Assembly: GCA_029259715.1 (NCBI GenBank)
Contig: JAJDEP010000019.1
Location: 62,001-126,000, forward strand
Direction of reading: 5' to 3'
DNA: 64,000 nucleotides
DNA from: Planctomycetota bacterium
GTDB lineage: Bacteria; Planctomycetota; B15-G4
A program made the position numbers and the translations under genes. The first letter of the stretch is position 1. Every line of letters begins with the position of its first letter. The notes below the pieces were generated by a model. It did not search any database and was not told where the DNA came from. It worked only from the letters and a program-made list of their open reading frames with translations. Positions 45,044 through 53,593 of the stretch are shown piece by piece.

Positions 45044-46732
45044 ATGACCCACTCCAAGACCATCGTTGCCGTCCTGACCGCTCTGCTGCTGACGGCCCCC
45101 ACGCTCTTCGCCGACAACATCAATGTGTTGCCCGGCGAGAGCATCCAGGATGCCATCGACAACGCGGAGCCCGGTGACCGGGTGGTGCTCCGATCCGGCG
45201 TTCACCGCGAGAACGACATCTTCGTCAACACCCCGGACATCGAGATCGTCGGCCAGCGCGCCATCCTGGCGCCCGAACCCTTCACCGTGATGGACGGCGG
45301 AGGGCCCGAGCTCGGCGTCGGCTTCAGGGTCAGCGCCTCCAACGTGACCATCCGCGGCATTCACTTCGTGGGCGCCTCGCCGGGCATCCTCACGAGCGAG
45401 GACGACGACGACGGCCTCGGGTCCGATCCGATCCTCGAGGCCTACTTCAGTTCGTTCGAGGCCAGTCCGACGCCCGTGTTCAACCTCGTCGTGAAGAACT
45501 GCCGCTTCACCCGCTGCATCCTGCCCATCCTGGCGGCCTGCTACGGCAACAGCCACTTCGAGGGGAACCGCTTCGAGGCCTGCGCGAGCCCCGAGCCCGA
45601 AGGCGAATTCGGCTTCCTCGAAGGCGCGGCGGTCGGCGCCATGACGGTGATCGTCGAGGGGAAGGGTGGTTCCGACGAGACGGTCGTCTACCGCAACCGG
45701 TTCAACAAGATCATCCCCGGCCTGGCCCTGGCCGCCTACGCCGAGAGCGGCAAGGTCGATGCCGACCGCAACGTCGCCGAAAACGTTCACGGCGGCTTCT
45801 GGTTCGGCAACTCAGGCGCCTTCAGCAACCCATTTGACGGCAAGGGCTTCGATCTGCCGCAGCTCCGCGTGCGCAGGAACAGCGTCTCCCAGGTCCTGCG
45901 GACCTGGGGCATCGGCGTGATGGGTTCCAACTTCGACGAAGTGTGCGACGGATGCGATGGCAGCGAGTCGATCCCTTCGCTCGTCGGCGTCTTCTCGATC
46001 GAGAACAACGCCGTCACCCGAACGGCTTTCTCGGGCATCCTCGCCATTGCCGACGGGTTCTTCCTCAGCGACGGAGGTTCTGAGTTCCCGGTTCCGCTGG
46101 CCCTGACGCGCAATCGCGTCGCCAATGTCTTCGGTGACGGCATCGTCGCCTCGGGCACCGGCGGAAAGGTCGGACTGTTCGTCGAGTCCAATGTCGCCGC
46201 GCTGAACAACGGCCACGGATTCGCCCTCGGTTTCGAGGGCGACAGCTTCATCTTCGCCACCGAGAACACGAGCTTCCGGAACCTCTTCAACGGGTTCGAC
46301 AGCCTCTACAGCTTCGGTTTCTCCGGAGGCGAACTCGACTCGAGCGACGGCGACCCCAATTTGATCGCACTCGTCGACAATCGCGTGACCCACAACGGGC
46401 GGGACGGGGTCTTCGCGCGCAGCTCGGAAGTGGGCGTGTTCGACAATCGCATCGAGCACAACCGAGGGGACGGTATCGATATCGACGACAACTCCGAGGG
46501 CGACATCGAAGACAACCGCATCCGACGTAACGGCCATCACGGCATCAGCAATAGCGGTCTGGATGCCAACATCTCGGACAACGTCGTGACTGACAACGCG
46601 CGCGGGGCGCACGTCGACATCGCCGGAGCCGGCGACGGCGCGGGCACCGTCGGGACTTTCGACGGCAACACCGGGACCGGTGACGCCGACGAGACGGAAA
46701 CGCTCGACTTCGACTGGATCTCCGACCTGTAA
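45044..46732 (+). CDS. Secreted right-handed parallel beta-helix protein 2
   Basis: 562 residues from ATG 45044, with GAGGAA upstream. Signal peptide IVAVLTALLLTAPTLFA. The first mature residues (NINVLPGESIQDAIDNAEPG) and the last (AHVDIAGAGDGAGTVGTFD then NTGTGDAD) are close copies of those in the preceding gene, while the middle is divergent. The middle again has PbH1 coils (NRVTHNGRDGVFARSSEV, NRIEHNRGDGIDIDDNSEGD). The pair arose by duplication. Likely surface or extracellular glycan-binding or -degrading proteins; activity unknown. Probably transcribed with the first copy. Confidence 0.85.
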   Translation: MTHSKTIVAVLTALLLTAPTLFADNINVLPGESIQDAIDNAEPGDRVVLRSGVHRENDIFVNTPDIEIVGQRAILAPEPFTVMDGGGPELGVGFRVSASNVTIRGIHFVGASPGILTSEDDDDGLGSDPILEAYFSSFEASPTPVFNLVVKNCRFTRCILPILAACYGNSHFEGNRFEACASPEPEGEFGFLEGAAVGAMTVIVEGKGGSDETVVYRNRFNKIIPGLALAAYAESGKVDADRNVAENVHGGFWFGNSGAFSNPFDGKGFDLPQLRVRRNSVSQVLRTWGIGVMGSNFDEVCDGCDGSESIPSLVGVFSIENNAVTRTAFSGILAIADGFFLSDGGSEFPVPLALTRNRVANVFGDGIVASGTGGKVGLFVESNVAALNNGHGFALGFEGDSFIFATENTSFRNLFNGFDSLYSFGFSGGELDSSDGDPNLIALVDNRVTHNGRDGVFARSSEVGVFDNRIEHNRGDGIDIDDNSEGDIEDNRIRRNGHHGISNSGLDANISDNVVTDNARGAHVDIAGAGDGAGTVGTFDGNTGTGDADETETLDFDWISDL

Positions 46733-46769
46733 GCGGTCGCCACGAGGACCGCGAGAGCGGCGAACTCCG

Positions 46770-46798
46770 CGCGTCGCGCCGTCAGCCGGCGCGACGCG
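46770..46798. terminator. Perfect 11-bp hairpin between convergent genes
   Basis: CGCGTCGCGCC (46770-46780) and GGCGCGACGCG (46788-46798) flank a seven-base loop. It overlaps the stop codon of the leftward membrane-protein gene and lies 38 bases after the second beta-helix gene. It could end transcription from both directions. No T tract. Confidence 0.5.
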
Positions 46799-47750
46799 TG
46801 GCGAACAGGGTCTGACCCAGGCCCGCGAAGGTCCGGCCGTTGAGCGGCAGCTCGAGGAAGACGTGCAGGTAGCTGAGGGCGAAGAGGGCCGTCAGTCCCA
46901 GCGTGTAGTCCCAGGCGTACAGGGCCACTGACCCGACCCAGAGCGCGAGGTTGAGATACGTCCACGCCCGCGGGATGCGGTGCCACTGGATGATGGACGT
47001 CTTGCTGAACCAATTCAGGTAGTGATACGTGTAGGCGAAGGCCACGAAGCGCGCGACCTTGCGCCCCGCGTCCGAGAAGAACACCTCCTGCGCCCCCGCC
47101 AGCGGACCGAGCCCCAGCCACTCCGACAGCGCCTGGTTGACCGGGACGATGGCCTGGTAGGACGCCGCCAGCTCGAAGTCCATCGAGGCGGGTGGCGGCC
47201 CCACGCCGCCGAGGAAGCACCAGGCGCTGCACGCGACGAAGACGGCCAACGACACGCCCCCGGTCACGCTGCGACCGCGCAGCGCCCCGAGCAGCACGAA
47301 CGCGCCGGTGAAGACCCACACGTGGACCAGCGAAGGCAGGAACAGGAACAGCCAGTCCTGGCCCGCCGGTCGCTCCGACAGCAACAGCCCGACGCCCGTG
47401 GCCGCACCGATGAGGACGAGCCGCCGCCCCGTCTCGCGCAGGAAGACGATGGCCAGGGCCGCGCCGATGGCGGCGGCGTTGAGCACGGTGCCCCCGGTGG
47501 GCACGTCCACGCCCACCACACGGAACTGCACCAGCAGCACCGCAACGCAGAGCGCCACCAGCCAACCGGCGTCGCGCCGCCGCACGGCGAAGTAGTCCCG
47601 CTGATGCAGCCACGAGATCTCCGTCAGGTAGTGCAGCGGGCCGAGGATCGCGTACGCCCACAGGAACAGCTCGAACGGCAGGGCGAAGGCCGCCGCACAC
47701 GCTCCCAGCATCAGACCGATGTTGAGCAGATCGACGTGGCGGGTGGTCAT
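46782..47750 (-). CDS. Conserved-looking polytopic membrane protein of unknown function
   Basis: 322 residues from ATG 47750, about nine hydrophobic segments. Distinctive motifs are AILGPLHYLTEISWLHQRDYF near residue 50 and AFAYTYHYLNWFSKTSIIQW near 235, both with His and Trp that could bind a metal or haem inside the membrane. The C terminus (LGLTALFALSYLHVFLELPL) has another His. I do not recognise a characterised family. Conserved intramembrane His residues suggest an enzyme such as a desaturase or oxidase-like protein, but this is weak. Confidence 0.6.
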   Translation of the reverse strand: MTTRHVDLLNIGLMLGACAAAFALPFELFLWAYAILGPLHYLTEISWLHQRDYFAVRRRDAGWLVALCVAVLLVQFRVVGVDVPTGGTVLNAAAIGAALAIVFLRETGRRLVLIGAATGVGLLLSERPAGQDWLFLFLPSLVHVWVFTGAFVLLGALRGRSVTGGVSLAVFVACSAWCFLGGVGPPPASMDFELAASYQAIVPVNQALSEWLGLGPLAGAQEVFFSDAGRKVARFVAFAYTYHYLNWFSKTSIIQWHRIPRAWTYLNLALWVGSVALYAWDYTLGLTALFALSYLHVFLELPLNGRTFAGLGQTLFATRRAG

Positions 47751-47803
47751 GGCTAGCAGACTATCGGGAGACAAGAGGAAGCGGGGCCCCTGATGCTCAC
47801 CCC

Positions 47804-49129
47804 CTAGCGCGCCGGCACCCGGTAGATCACGCCGTGCAGCTCACTCCCGGGGTCGTCCCGGTTGTTCGAGCAGACGTAGAGATGGCCCTGCGCGTCGAGG
47901 GCGATATTCCCGGTGCGGGCCGACGGGTTGTCCGTGAGCGCGCGCAGATCGACGTAGGGCTCGACGTCGTAGCCCTCCGTGGCGTCGAACACCTCCTCGG
48001 GATCCGGCGTGAAGCGATACACCGCCCCGGTGTAGGCCGGCGAGACGTACAGCCGCCCGGACCCGTCGAAGGCCATGTCGTAGATGTTCGCGCTGCCGCT
48101 GTCGCGGGCCGGGTCGTAGGGAGCGAAGCGGGCGATGAGCTGCCCCAGGAGCGGCCGCACCAACGCCCCCTCGGCGTCGATGGGGAAGCGCAGGATCTGC
48201 GACGTCGTGCGGAAGGCCACATAGAGGAAGCCGTCGTGGGCCGCCAGGGCACAGGTGCCCTCGACGTACATCTCCCCGTGGCCATCCACCGGCAGGAAGA
48301 CGTCATCGTCCGGCGCCGACCGGTGGAACTCGAGGCGCCCCGCGGGCGGCCCCGCCGCCGGGTCGCGCCGCAGGGCCGCCAGGTCGTACCGCGCCAGCCC
48401 CGTGTTGTCCTTGGCGCCGACGTAGAGGTAGCGGCCGACCACCACCGCGCCGCACGGACCGTTCACCAGACCGTGGGGCGGTGCATTCCGTTCCGGATCG
48501 TGGTGGGGATAGAGCTCGTTGGGCAGCACGCGACCGAGTTGCTCCGCCGGGATGACGTCCTCCCGATGGGCCTCGACCCGGTGCCACGACTCCGAGCGCA
48601 GGTCGTAGCGCAGCACCGAATCCGTCGCGTTCTTGCGGAACTTCGCCGGGCCGGGCCGGTCGAGTCCGCTGAAGCCGCAGATGAAGAAGCTGCGCGACGC
48701 CTCGTCGTACACCAGCGTGCAGTAGGGACGGTCGGTGCGCGTGTCCCGCGTGGTCGGCAGCTCGCGGTCCCACAGGTGGAAGGGCGGGTCGGCCGGGTCG
48801 GCGAGCACCGTGCCGTTGGCGACCACCGCCGCCCCCGCCGGCGCGCCGGACTCCACGGCCTCATAGACGTCCGGGTCGACGACGAAGAGGCTGCCCGCCT
48901 GGTCGTCGAGGTCGGGTCGAGGACCGCCGGCGTCCCGGTGGGCCCCGCGGGCGAGGACGATCAGCCGCCCCTCGTGGAAGCGCAGACCGCGTGGCCAGGG
49001 TACCGCCGTCGAGACCCGCTGCAGCACGACCGGCCCGCGTGACGTCGGCGCCGGCCCACACGCCACCAGGCTCCCGTGCACCACGCCGAGACACAACGCG
49101 AGCGTCGCGACGAGACGGGCACCGGGCAT
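47804..49129 (-). CDS. Beta-propeller lipoprotein
   Basis: 441 residues from ATG 49129. The signal peptide (LVATLALCLGVVHGSLVAC) ends at a lipobox Cys near residue 24. The mature part has repeated propeller-like strands: GRLIVLARGAHRD, GSLFVVDPDVYEAVE, VVGRYLYVGAKDNTGLARYD, GFLYVAFRTTSQILRFPID, GRLYVSPAYTGAVYRFTPD and GHLYVCSNNRD. This is an SMP-30/NHL-like fold of about six blades. No catalytic set is evident. The gene is followed by the unknown membrane protein gene on the same strand. Confidence 0.75.
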   Translation of the reverse strand: MPGARLVATLALCLGVVHGSLVACGPAPTSRGPVVLQRVSTAVPWPRGLRFHEGRLIVLARGAHRDAGGPRPDLDDQAGSLFVVDPDVYEAVESGAPAGAAVVANGTVLADPADPPFHLWDRELPTTRDTRTDRPYCTLVYDEASRSFFICGFSGLDRPGPAKFRKNATDSVLRYDLRSESWHRVEAHREDVIPAEQLGRVLPNELYPHHDPERNAPPHGLVNGPCGAVVVGRYLYVGAKDNTGLARYDLAALRRDPAAGPPAGRLEFHRSAPDDDVFLPVDGHGEMYVEGTCALAAHDGFLYVAFRTTSQILRFPIDAEGALVRPLLGQLIARFAPYDPARDSGSANIYDMAFDGSGRLYVSPAYTGAVYRFTPDPEEVFDATEGYDVEPYVDLRALTDNPSARTGNIALDAQGHLYVCSNNRDDPGSELHGVIYRVPAR

Positions 49130-49158
49130 CGGCCGCGTGATCCAGTCGCCGTCGGAGA

Positions 49159-49365
49159 TCAGGACTTGTGCCGGGCCGCCTCGATGCAGGCGATCACGTT
49201 GGCGATCCAGCCGGCGGTCCCGAGGGTGAAGAACCAGAGCACGCCGCCCAGGATGAAGAAGACCACGGCCGGCATGATGCGCCCTTGCACGAGCTGCCCC
49301 AGCCCGGGAATCACCAGACTGCACAGTGCAGCAATGACGTTGCCACTGGAACCCTGCTCAGCCAT
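49159..49365 (-). CDS. Small two-helix membrane protein
   Basis: 68 residues from ATG 49365. Two membrane segments (about 10-27 and 35-58) with the motif CSLVIPGLGQLVQGR, a Pro-Gly-x-Gly-Gln turn typical of TM2/DUF5683-like small proteins. The C terminus is short and basic (CIEAARHKS). Function unknown. It lies between the DoxX gene and the propeller lipoprotein gene on the same strand, separated from the operon upstream by 112 bases. Confidence 0.7.
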   Translation of the reverse strand: MAEQGSSGNVIAALCSLVIPGLGQLVQGRIMPAVVFFILGGVLWFFTLGTAGWIANVIACIEAARHKS

Positions 49366-49477
49366 CGATCGCGCCCTCCCCACTCTCATGGAATTCCGCC
49401 CGCACCGTGCAGGACGGGAACCGCAGGAGGATAGGCAGGTCGTCGGGCCGAGGGAAGTGCCTGTTCGCAGCGTCAGC

Positions 49478-49864
49478 TCACCGCAGGATGTCGGGGCGCC
49501 GGCTGACCACCGAAACCGAGACCAGCACGAGGAAGACCAGCGGCGACAGGGCGGCCATCGGCGGATCGTGCACGGCGTGGGTCACGATCGCTCCGAGCAG
49601 CACGCCTCCCAGAAAGACGCCGCCCACGAAGCTCGCGCTCGGGAGCAGAAGCAGGACGGCCCCCATGATCTGCATCCAGGCGGTGAGTTGCCGGAAGCCG
49701 TCGGAGTAGCCCCAGCGTCGGAAGTCCGCGACCATGGTCGCGTCGCCTGAGAGATTCTTCAGCGCCATCATCACGAAGAACGCCGCCACGAGGACGCGCA
49801 GAACGAAGGCACCCAGCCCCCACCCGCGCCACTCCATGGGCACCGTGCAGGTCAACCACGTCAT
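49478..49864 (-). CDS. DoxX-like membrane protein
   Basis: 128 residues, four membrane helices. The pattern VLRVLVAAFFVMMALKNLSG, then FRRWGYSDGFRQLTAWMQIMGAVLLLLPS and the last GAIVTHAVHDPPMAALSPL, is that of DoxX/DUF4870-type four-helix proteins. Some DoxX proteins support quinone or thiol redox reactions. Last gene of the five-gene operon; its ATG overlaps the SDR stop by four bases. It could supply electrons to the oxidase two genes upstream. Confidence 0.8.
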   Translation of the reverse strand: MTWLTCTVPMEWRGWGLGAFVLRVLVAAFFVMMALKNLSGDATMVADFRRWGYSDGFRQLTAWMQIMGAVLLLLPSASFVGGVFLGGVLLGAIVTHAVHDPPMAALSPLVFLVLVSVSVVSRRPDILR

Positions 49865-50757
49865 GCGACGGCCTCCGCGACGTCGGCCTCGGGCACGGTC
49901 TCGTGCGCAGGCGCGCATGCAGCCGGGTCCGCCGTGACGGCGCGCTCCTTGGCAGCACTGAGTGCGAACGACCGCGCGATGCGATCCTGCTTCGCCAGTG
50001 CCTTGTCGACGAGCCGCGGCAGGAGCCCGTTGACGCGCACGAACAACGACTCGGGGAAGCCGAGGTAGCGGTCCTTGCCGCCTCGCGCGATGGTCGCGAC
50101 GACGGCCTGCGCCACTGACTCCGGGGCATCCAGCTTCATACCGGTGGCTTCGGCCATGCGCCCGAACACCTTGGCCAGGCCCGTGCGGGTTGCCCGCGGC
50201 GCCACGTAGGTAACGGAGACGCCGGTGTCCGCCCATTCGCGGCGCAGCGCCTCGGAGTAGCCCCGCAGAGCGAACTTGGATGCCGAGTAGGAAGCGAAGT
50301 GGGCGAATGCAATGGAGCCGAAGATCGAACCGACGTTGACCACCCGTCCGGACCCGCTGCGGCGCAGGTGCGGCATGGCCTCGCGGGCCAGGATCATCGG
50401 CGCCAGCACATTCACGTCGAAGAGCGTGCGCAGTTCGTCGGTGGACTCCATCTCGGCCGGTGTGAACGCGAGCAGTCCCGCGTTGTTCACCAGCAGCGAC
50501 AGGCCGCCCAGGGCCTGCGCCGCCTGGTCGACAACCATGGGCAGCGACTCCAGCTGGCTCAGGTCAGCCGCCAGCTCGATGACGACATGGCCGGCCTCCC
50601 GCAGGGGGTGCGCGACAGCAGCCAGCCCCTCGGCGTCACGGTCGACGACGACCAGTCGGGCGCCGCGCCGCGCCAGCTCGTGGGCGAGACAACGCCCGAT
50701 ACCGCCGGCCGCTCCCGTGAGCAGCACCGAAGATCCGGACAGTGGCTTCATCGACAT
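49861..50757 (-). CDS. Short-chain dehydrogenase/reductase (SDR)
   Basis: 298 residues. Cofactor motif TGAAGGIG, a following VVVDRDAEG (Asp after strand 2 suggests NAD(H)), structural NNAG, and catalytic Tyr157 and Lys161 in SYSASKFALRG, with Ser upstream in VGSIFGS. The C-terminal 50 residues are an extension with Ala-rich, acidic end (APAHETVPEADVAEAVA). It should oxidise or reduce an alcohol/ketone on a pathway intermediate. It overlaps the oxidase gene by 10 bases and the DoxX gene by four. Confidence 0.9.
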   Translation of the reverse strand: MSMKPLSGSSVLLTGAAGGIGRCLAHELARRGARLVVVDRDAEGLAAVAHPLREAGHVVIELAADLSQLESLPMVVDQAAQALGGLSLLVNNAGLLAFTPAEMESTDELRTLFDVNVLAPMILAREAMPHLRRSGSGRVVNVGSIFGSIAFAHFASYSASKFALRGYSEALRREWADTGVSVTYVAPRATRTGLAKVFGRMAEATGMKLDAPESVAQAVVATIARGGKDRYLGFPESLFVRVNGLLPRLVDKALAKQDRIARSFALSAAKERAVTADPAACAPAHETVPEADVAEAVA

Positions 50758-51434
50758 GTGACCTCCTCATTGTGGATCGGTGACAGGTGCCTGCCCAGCT
50801 CGCGGAACATGTCGCCGTACAGACGAAAGAACCGCTTCGCCCGGTGCACGACGGCCCGGCGATCCGCCGGGTCGTCGAGGCGGTCCATGAGTCCCGCGAA
50901 GTACTCGACGTGGTCGAGATCGAGGGCGCCGTGCGAAGACAGGTAGGTGAAGGCGCTCGCCGGGAGCTTCAGCGCGACAGCCAGATGGTCCGCCGCCTGG
51001 CTCGCGCCACGCACGCTGGTCCCCTCGAGCACGTGGACCATGCCGAAGAATCCCACCGGGTTCCCCCGCCGCACCACATCGTAGGCGTAGGCAACCATGA
51101 ACTCGGTCTCGGCCGAAGGACGTCCGTGGCGCGCGGCGTCCGCATCCCCGCCGCAGGCCGTGATGTCGTCGAGGATCCACTCCTGGTGACCCAGTTCTTC
51201 GCGGATGTACTCGGCAATGGCGTCGCGGAGCCACTCGCGCGAGTCGTCGAGGGCCGCGCCCGTCGCCATCAACAGGGGGACCGTGTGTTTGACGTGGTGG
51301 TAGGCCTGGGTCAGGAAGGCGACGTAGGCCTCGCGGGTCAGGCGCCCGGTCATGGCCGCCTGAACGAAAGGGATCTCGAGCAGGGCTTGTTGCTCGTCGC
51401 GGGTGGCCTCGGTGAGCTCAGCGTGGAAGGTCAT
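50748..51434 (-). CDS. Iron-containing redox enzyme (haem-oxygenase-like di-iron oxidase, PF14518 type)
   Basis: 228 residues, all helical. The pattern LTQAYHHVKHTVPLLMATG, then YIREELGHQEWILDDI and SSHGALDLDHVEYFAGLM gives the His and carboxylate ligands expected in haem-oxygenase-like domain oxidases (HDOs), such as UndA and related enzymes. These activate O2 at a non-haem di-iron site to desaturate, cleave or oxidise an amine or acid. Located between an AMP-forming ligase and an SDR with overlapping frames (ATGA with the ligase), it is likely to act on the acyl product of this operon. Confidence 0.85.
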   Translation of the reverse strand: MTFHAELTEATRDEQQALLEIPFVQAAMTGRLTREAYVAFLTQAYHHVKHTVPLLMATGAALDDSREWLRDAIAEYIREELGHQEWILDDITACGGDADAARHGRPSAETEFMVAYAYDVVRRGNPVGFFGMVHVLEGTSVRGASQAADHLAVALKLPASAFTYLSSHGALDLDHVEYFAGLMDRLDDPADRRAVVHRAKRFFRLYGDMFRELGRHLSPIHNEEVTCR

Positions 51435-52861
51435 TGGGAGATGTCCTCGAAGGGGGCGCGGGACCACCGGGCGACGCGTGCATAGTCCGGCAGTCCTGCA
51501 TTGACCTGAGCGACGGCGGACGCGACGGCGTCCGGATCGTCTGCGCTCGCCTCGGTCGGGACGATGACCGCGCAGAGTCCGTCGTCATCCCGGGTGACGC
51601 GCGCCTCCGCCACGGCGGGGTGATCGCGCAGCGCACTCTCGACCCAGTCGGGCGAGACGTTGCGGGCGTAGTCCGTGACGATCGTCCGATCGCGGCGCCC
51701 TTGGACGAACAGATAACCCTCGTCGTCCAGGAAGCCGATGTCACCCGTGGCCAGCATTCCCTGGGTCGACGCGCGGTCGGGCTCACCGAGGTAGCCGCTG
51801 AACAAGGCGCCCGAGACGAAGATCTCTCCGGCCGCGTCGATGCGCACCCCGACGTGGGGCAACGGCCGCCCCACGCTGCCCGCGCGATGGCAACGTCGGG
51901 TCTCCACGGCGATGACCGAGCAGGACTCGGAGAGGCCGTAGCCGCAGCGCAGCGGCAAGCCGAGGGCCCGGGCCCGGCCGCGGACGTCCTCCGGGATCGG
52001 CGCCCCGCCGCAACCCACGAAGCGCAGCGCCGGGAGGCGTTCGCCCGTCCCTTCGAGGTGGCTGCAGAGCCCCTCGAGCGCCGCCGGCACCAGGATCACC
52101 GAGGTCGCGTCGGTCGCGAGCAACGTGTGCGCCAGGCGCGACGCCTGCAATTCGGACGATCCACTCAGACCCACCGCGGCGAGCGGAGGCAGAACCACCC
52201 GCGCACCGGCGAAGATCCCTCGATACAGGCCGCCGACGTTCTCCAGCAGCACCGACAGAGGCAGGGCGGCGAGGTGCACGTCGTCCGGGCCGCACGCGGT
52301 GGCCTCCACCAGCGACGAGGTCACCGTCATCAGCGGCGATTCGGCCAGGCGCACCCCCTTGGGATGCCCCGTCGTTCCGGACGTGAACGTCACCTTGGCA
52401 TCCTGCGGGCCGTCCGTCGCCGCGAGACCCGACGCCCCGTGACTCGCCGCCCGCGGCTCGACCGCCCTGCACAAGGACAACCCGAACGGCGAGCAGTCTC
52501 CCGGCTCGACGCGGAAGCCGAGGCGGGCGACACGGGACGGGTCATCCGTCGTCACGATGTCGATGCCGGCCGTCGTGATGATGTGGCGCAGTTGCACGTC
52601 GGTGAAGAAACTCGGCAACGGGACCATGGTGATGCCCATCGCGAGGGCCGCGAGGTCGGTCAGGGCCCAGGGGATGCCGTTGTCCGCCAGCAGTCCGAGC
52701 ACCCGCGCTCCCCGTTCGCGCAGCCAACCGCACTCGGTGGCGACGGCGCCGAGCAGGTCGCCGTAGGCGATCGTCAGCCCGCGACCGTCATCGAGCGCGA
52801 GGCGCTCCGGCGCACGGATGGCATGCCCCTCCACCCGGCGCCATAGGTCGAGGAGCCTCAC
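51431..52861 (-). CDS. AMP-forming acyl ligase (ANL family), lacking the C-terminal catalytic-lysine motif
   Basis: 476 residues from GTG 52861, overlapping the thermostable-hemolysin stop (GTGA). The P-loop is TFTSGTTGHPKGV (near 158), followed by CGYGLSESCSVIAVET, MLATGDIGFLDDEGY and GRRDRTIVTDYARNVSPDWV. The last matches the 'GRNVSPEWVE' variant seen in ligases next to thermostable hemolysins. The protein ends at RWSRAPFEDISQ, where relatives continue with the GxLT-x-x-G-K/R block that carries the catalytic A10 lysine. It should activate a carboxylic acid as acyl-AMP and pass it to CoA, ACP or an amine, but the loss of A10 may limit the first half-reaction. Confidence 0.85.
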   Translation of the reverse strand: MRLLDLWRRVEGHAIRAPERLALDDGRGLTIAYGDLLGAVATECGWLRERGARVLGLLADNGIPWALTDLAALAMGITMVPLPSFFTDVQLRHIITTAGIDIVTTDDPSRVARLGFRVEPGDCSPFGLSLCRAVEPRAASHGASGLAATDGPQDAKVTFTSGTTGHPKGVRLAESPLMTVTSSLVEATACGPDDVHLAALPLSVLLENVGGLYRGIFAGARVVLPPLAAVGLSGSSELQASRLAHTLLATDATSVILVPAALEGLCSHLEGTGERLPALRFVGCGGAPIPEDVRGRARALGLPLRCGYGLSESCSVIAVETRRCHRAGSVGRPLPHVGVRIDAAGEIFVSGALFSGYLGEPDRASTQGMLATGDIGFLDDEGYLFVQGRRDRTIVTDYARNVSPDWVESALRDHPAVAEARVTRDDDGLCAVIVPTEASADDPDAVASAVAQVNAGLPDYARVARWSRAPFEDISQ

Positions 52862-53532
52862 GCCGCCGCGCTCCGCCGCCCGCGGGCCCAAGCCAGTCCG
52901 GCCAGGTAGGCGTAGCCGACCAGCGGCGCCGCCCAGCGGTCGCAGTGCCGCCGCACGTCGTCAATCGAGAGTGCAATGACGCGCGGATCGGCTTCATAGT
53001 AGCGCCCCCAATCGGAGGCTCCGCCCTGCAGCCGGCCGACGTCGGCGCGGGCCAACTCCACCGCATCAAGCCCGGCCCGGGCGAAGAGTACGCGCAGACT
53101 GGTGGTCGCCGTGCACACCACACGGGTGACGGCCGCTCCGTCCAACCAGGCGGCCAGGGCCGCGATGGCCATGCGGCCGCCCTGCGCATGGACCGCCGCG
53201 AGACTGCCGACCTCCGCGAGCATCGAGCGACTCGAGGTCACGCCCAGGCGCTGCTCGAGGACTTGCTCGATGGGCGCCTGCAGGTATTGCTCGAGGAAGA
53301 ACGGGCCTGCATGGTCGCCGCCCACGTGAGCGCCGATGACGCCTTCGGCTCTTCCGAACGAGGCGGCCACGACGAAGAGGTGCGGGAGAAAGTCGTGCAG
53401 GCGGGCTCCGTGCGCAACCCGATAGGTGCGGGCGACGTCGCGCTCGACCTCGGGGCGCCGGGGGTGGTCGGGTGCGATGCGCACGAAACGCGGCTCGGCG
53501 GCGGTGACGGATCCAGTCGGCGGTGCTTGCAT
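52858..53532 (-). CDS. Thermostable hemolysin (delta-VPH) family, GNAT-like protein
   Basis: 224 residues from ATG 53532. It carries the family motifs (PF12261): FFLEQYLQAPIEQVLEQ, MLAEVGSLAAVHAQGGR (family VEVGNLA), VCTATTSLRVLFARAGL and GRYYEADPRVIALSI. The name comes from a Vibrio haemolysin, but the fold is related to GNAT/autoinducer-synthase acyltransferases, so it more likely joins an acyl group to an amine. It is first of five overlapping genes with an AMP ligase, a di-iron oxidase, an SDR and DoxX. This association, which I recall from Pseudomonas-type genomes, suggests a small lipid-derived product. Confidence 0.85.
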   Translation of the reverse strand: MQAPPTGSVTAAEPRFVRIAPDHPRRPEVERDVARTYRVAHGARLHDFLPHLFVVAASFGRAEGVIGAHVGGDHAGPFFLEQYLQAPIEQVLEQRLGVTSSRSMLAEVGSLAAVHAQGGRMAIAALAAWLDGAAVTRVVCTATTSLRVLFARAGLDAVELARADVGRLQGGASDWGRYYEADPRVIALSIDDVRRHCDRWAAPLVGYAYLAGLAWARGRRSAAA

Positions 53533-53579
53533 GGAAGCTTTGTACGGTCGGACAGCCCGCTGACTGATTGACAGTGTGA

Positions 53580-53593
53580 TGACGGATTCGTCA
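53580..53593. promoter_or_regulatory. Inverted repeat in divergent promoter region
   Basis: TGACG-GATT-CGTCA is a perfect 5-4-5 inverted repeat. It lies 48 bases upstream of the hemolysin-like gene and 106 bases upstream of the divergent response-regulator gene, in a 166-base shared region. A TTGACA hexamer (53568-53573, plus strand) sits beside it but has no good -10 partner. It could be an operator for either transcription unit. Confidence 0.35.

Noticed and set aside
49478-53532. Hemolysin operon as a true pore-forming toxin locus
   Set aside because: The thermostable-hemolysin family is GNAT-like in fold and its neighbours are metabolic enzymes; no toxin export or immunity genes are present.
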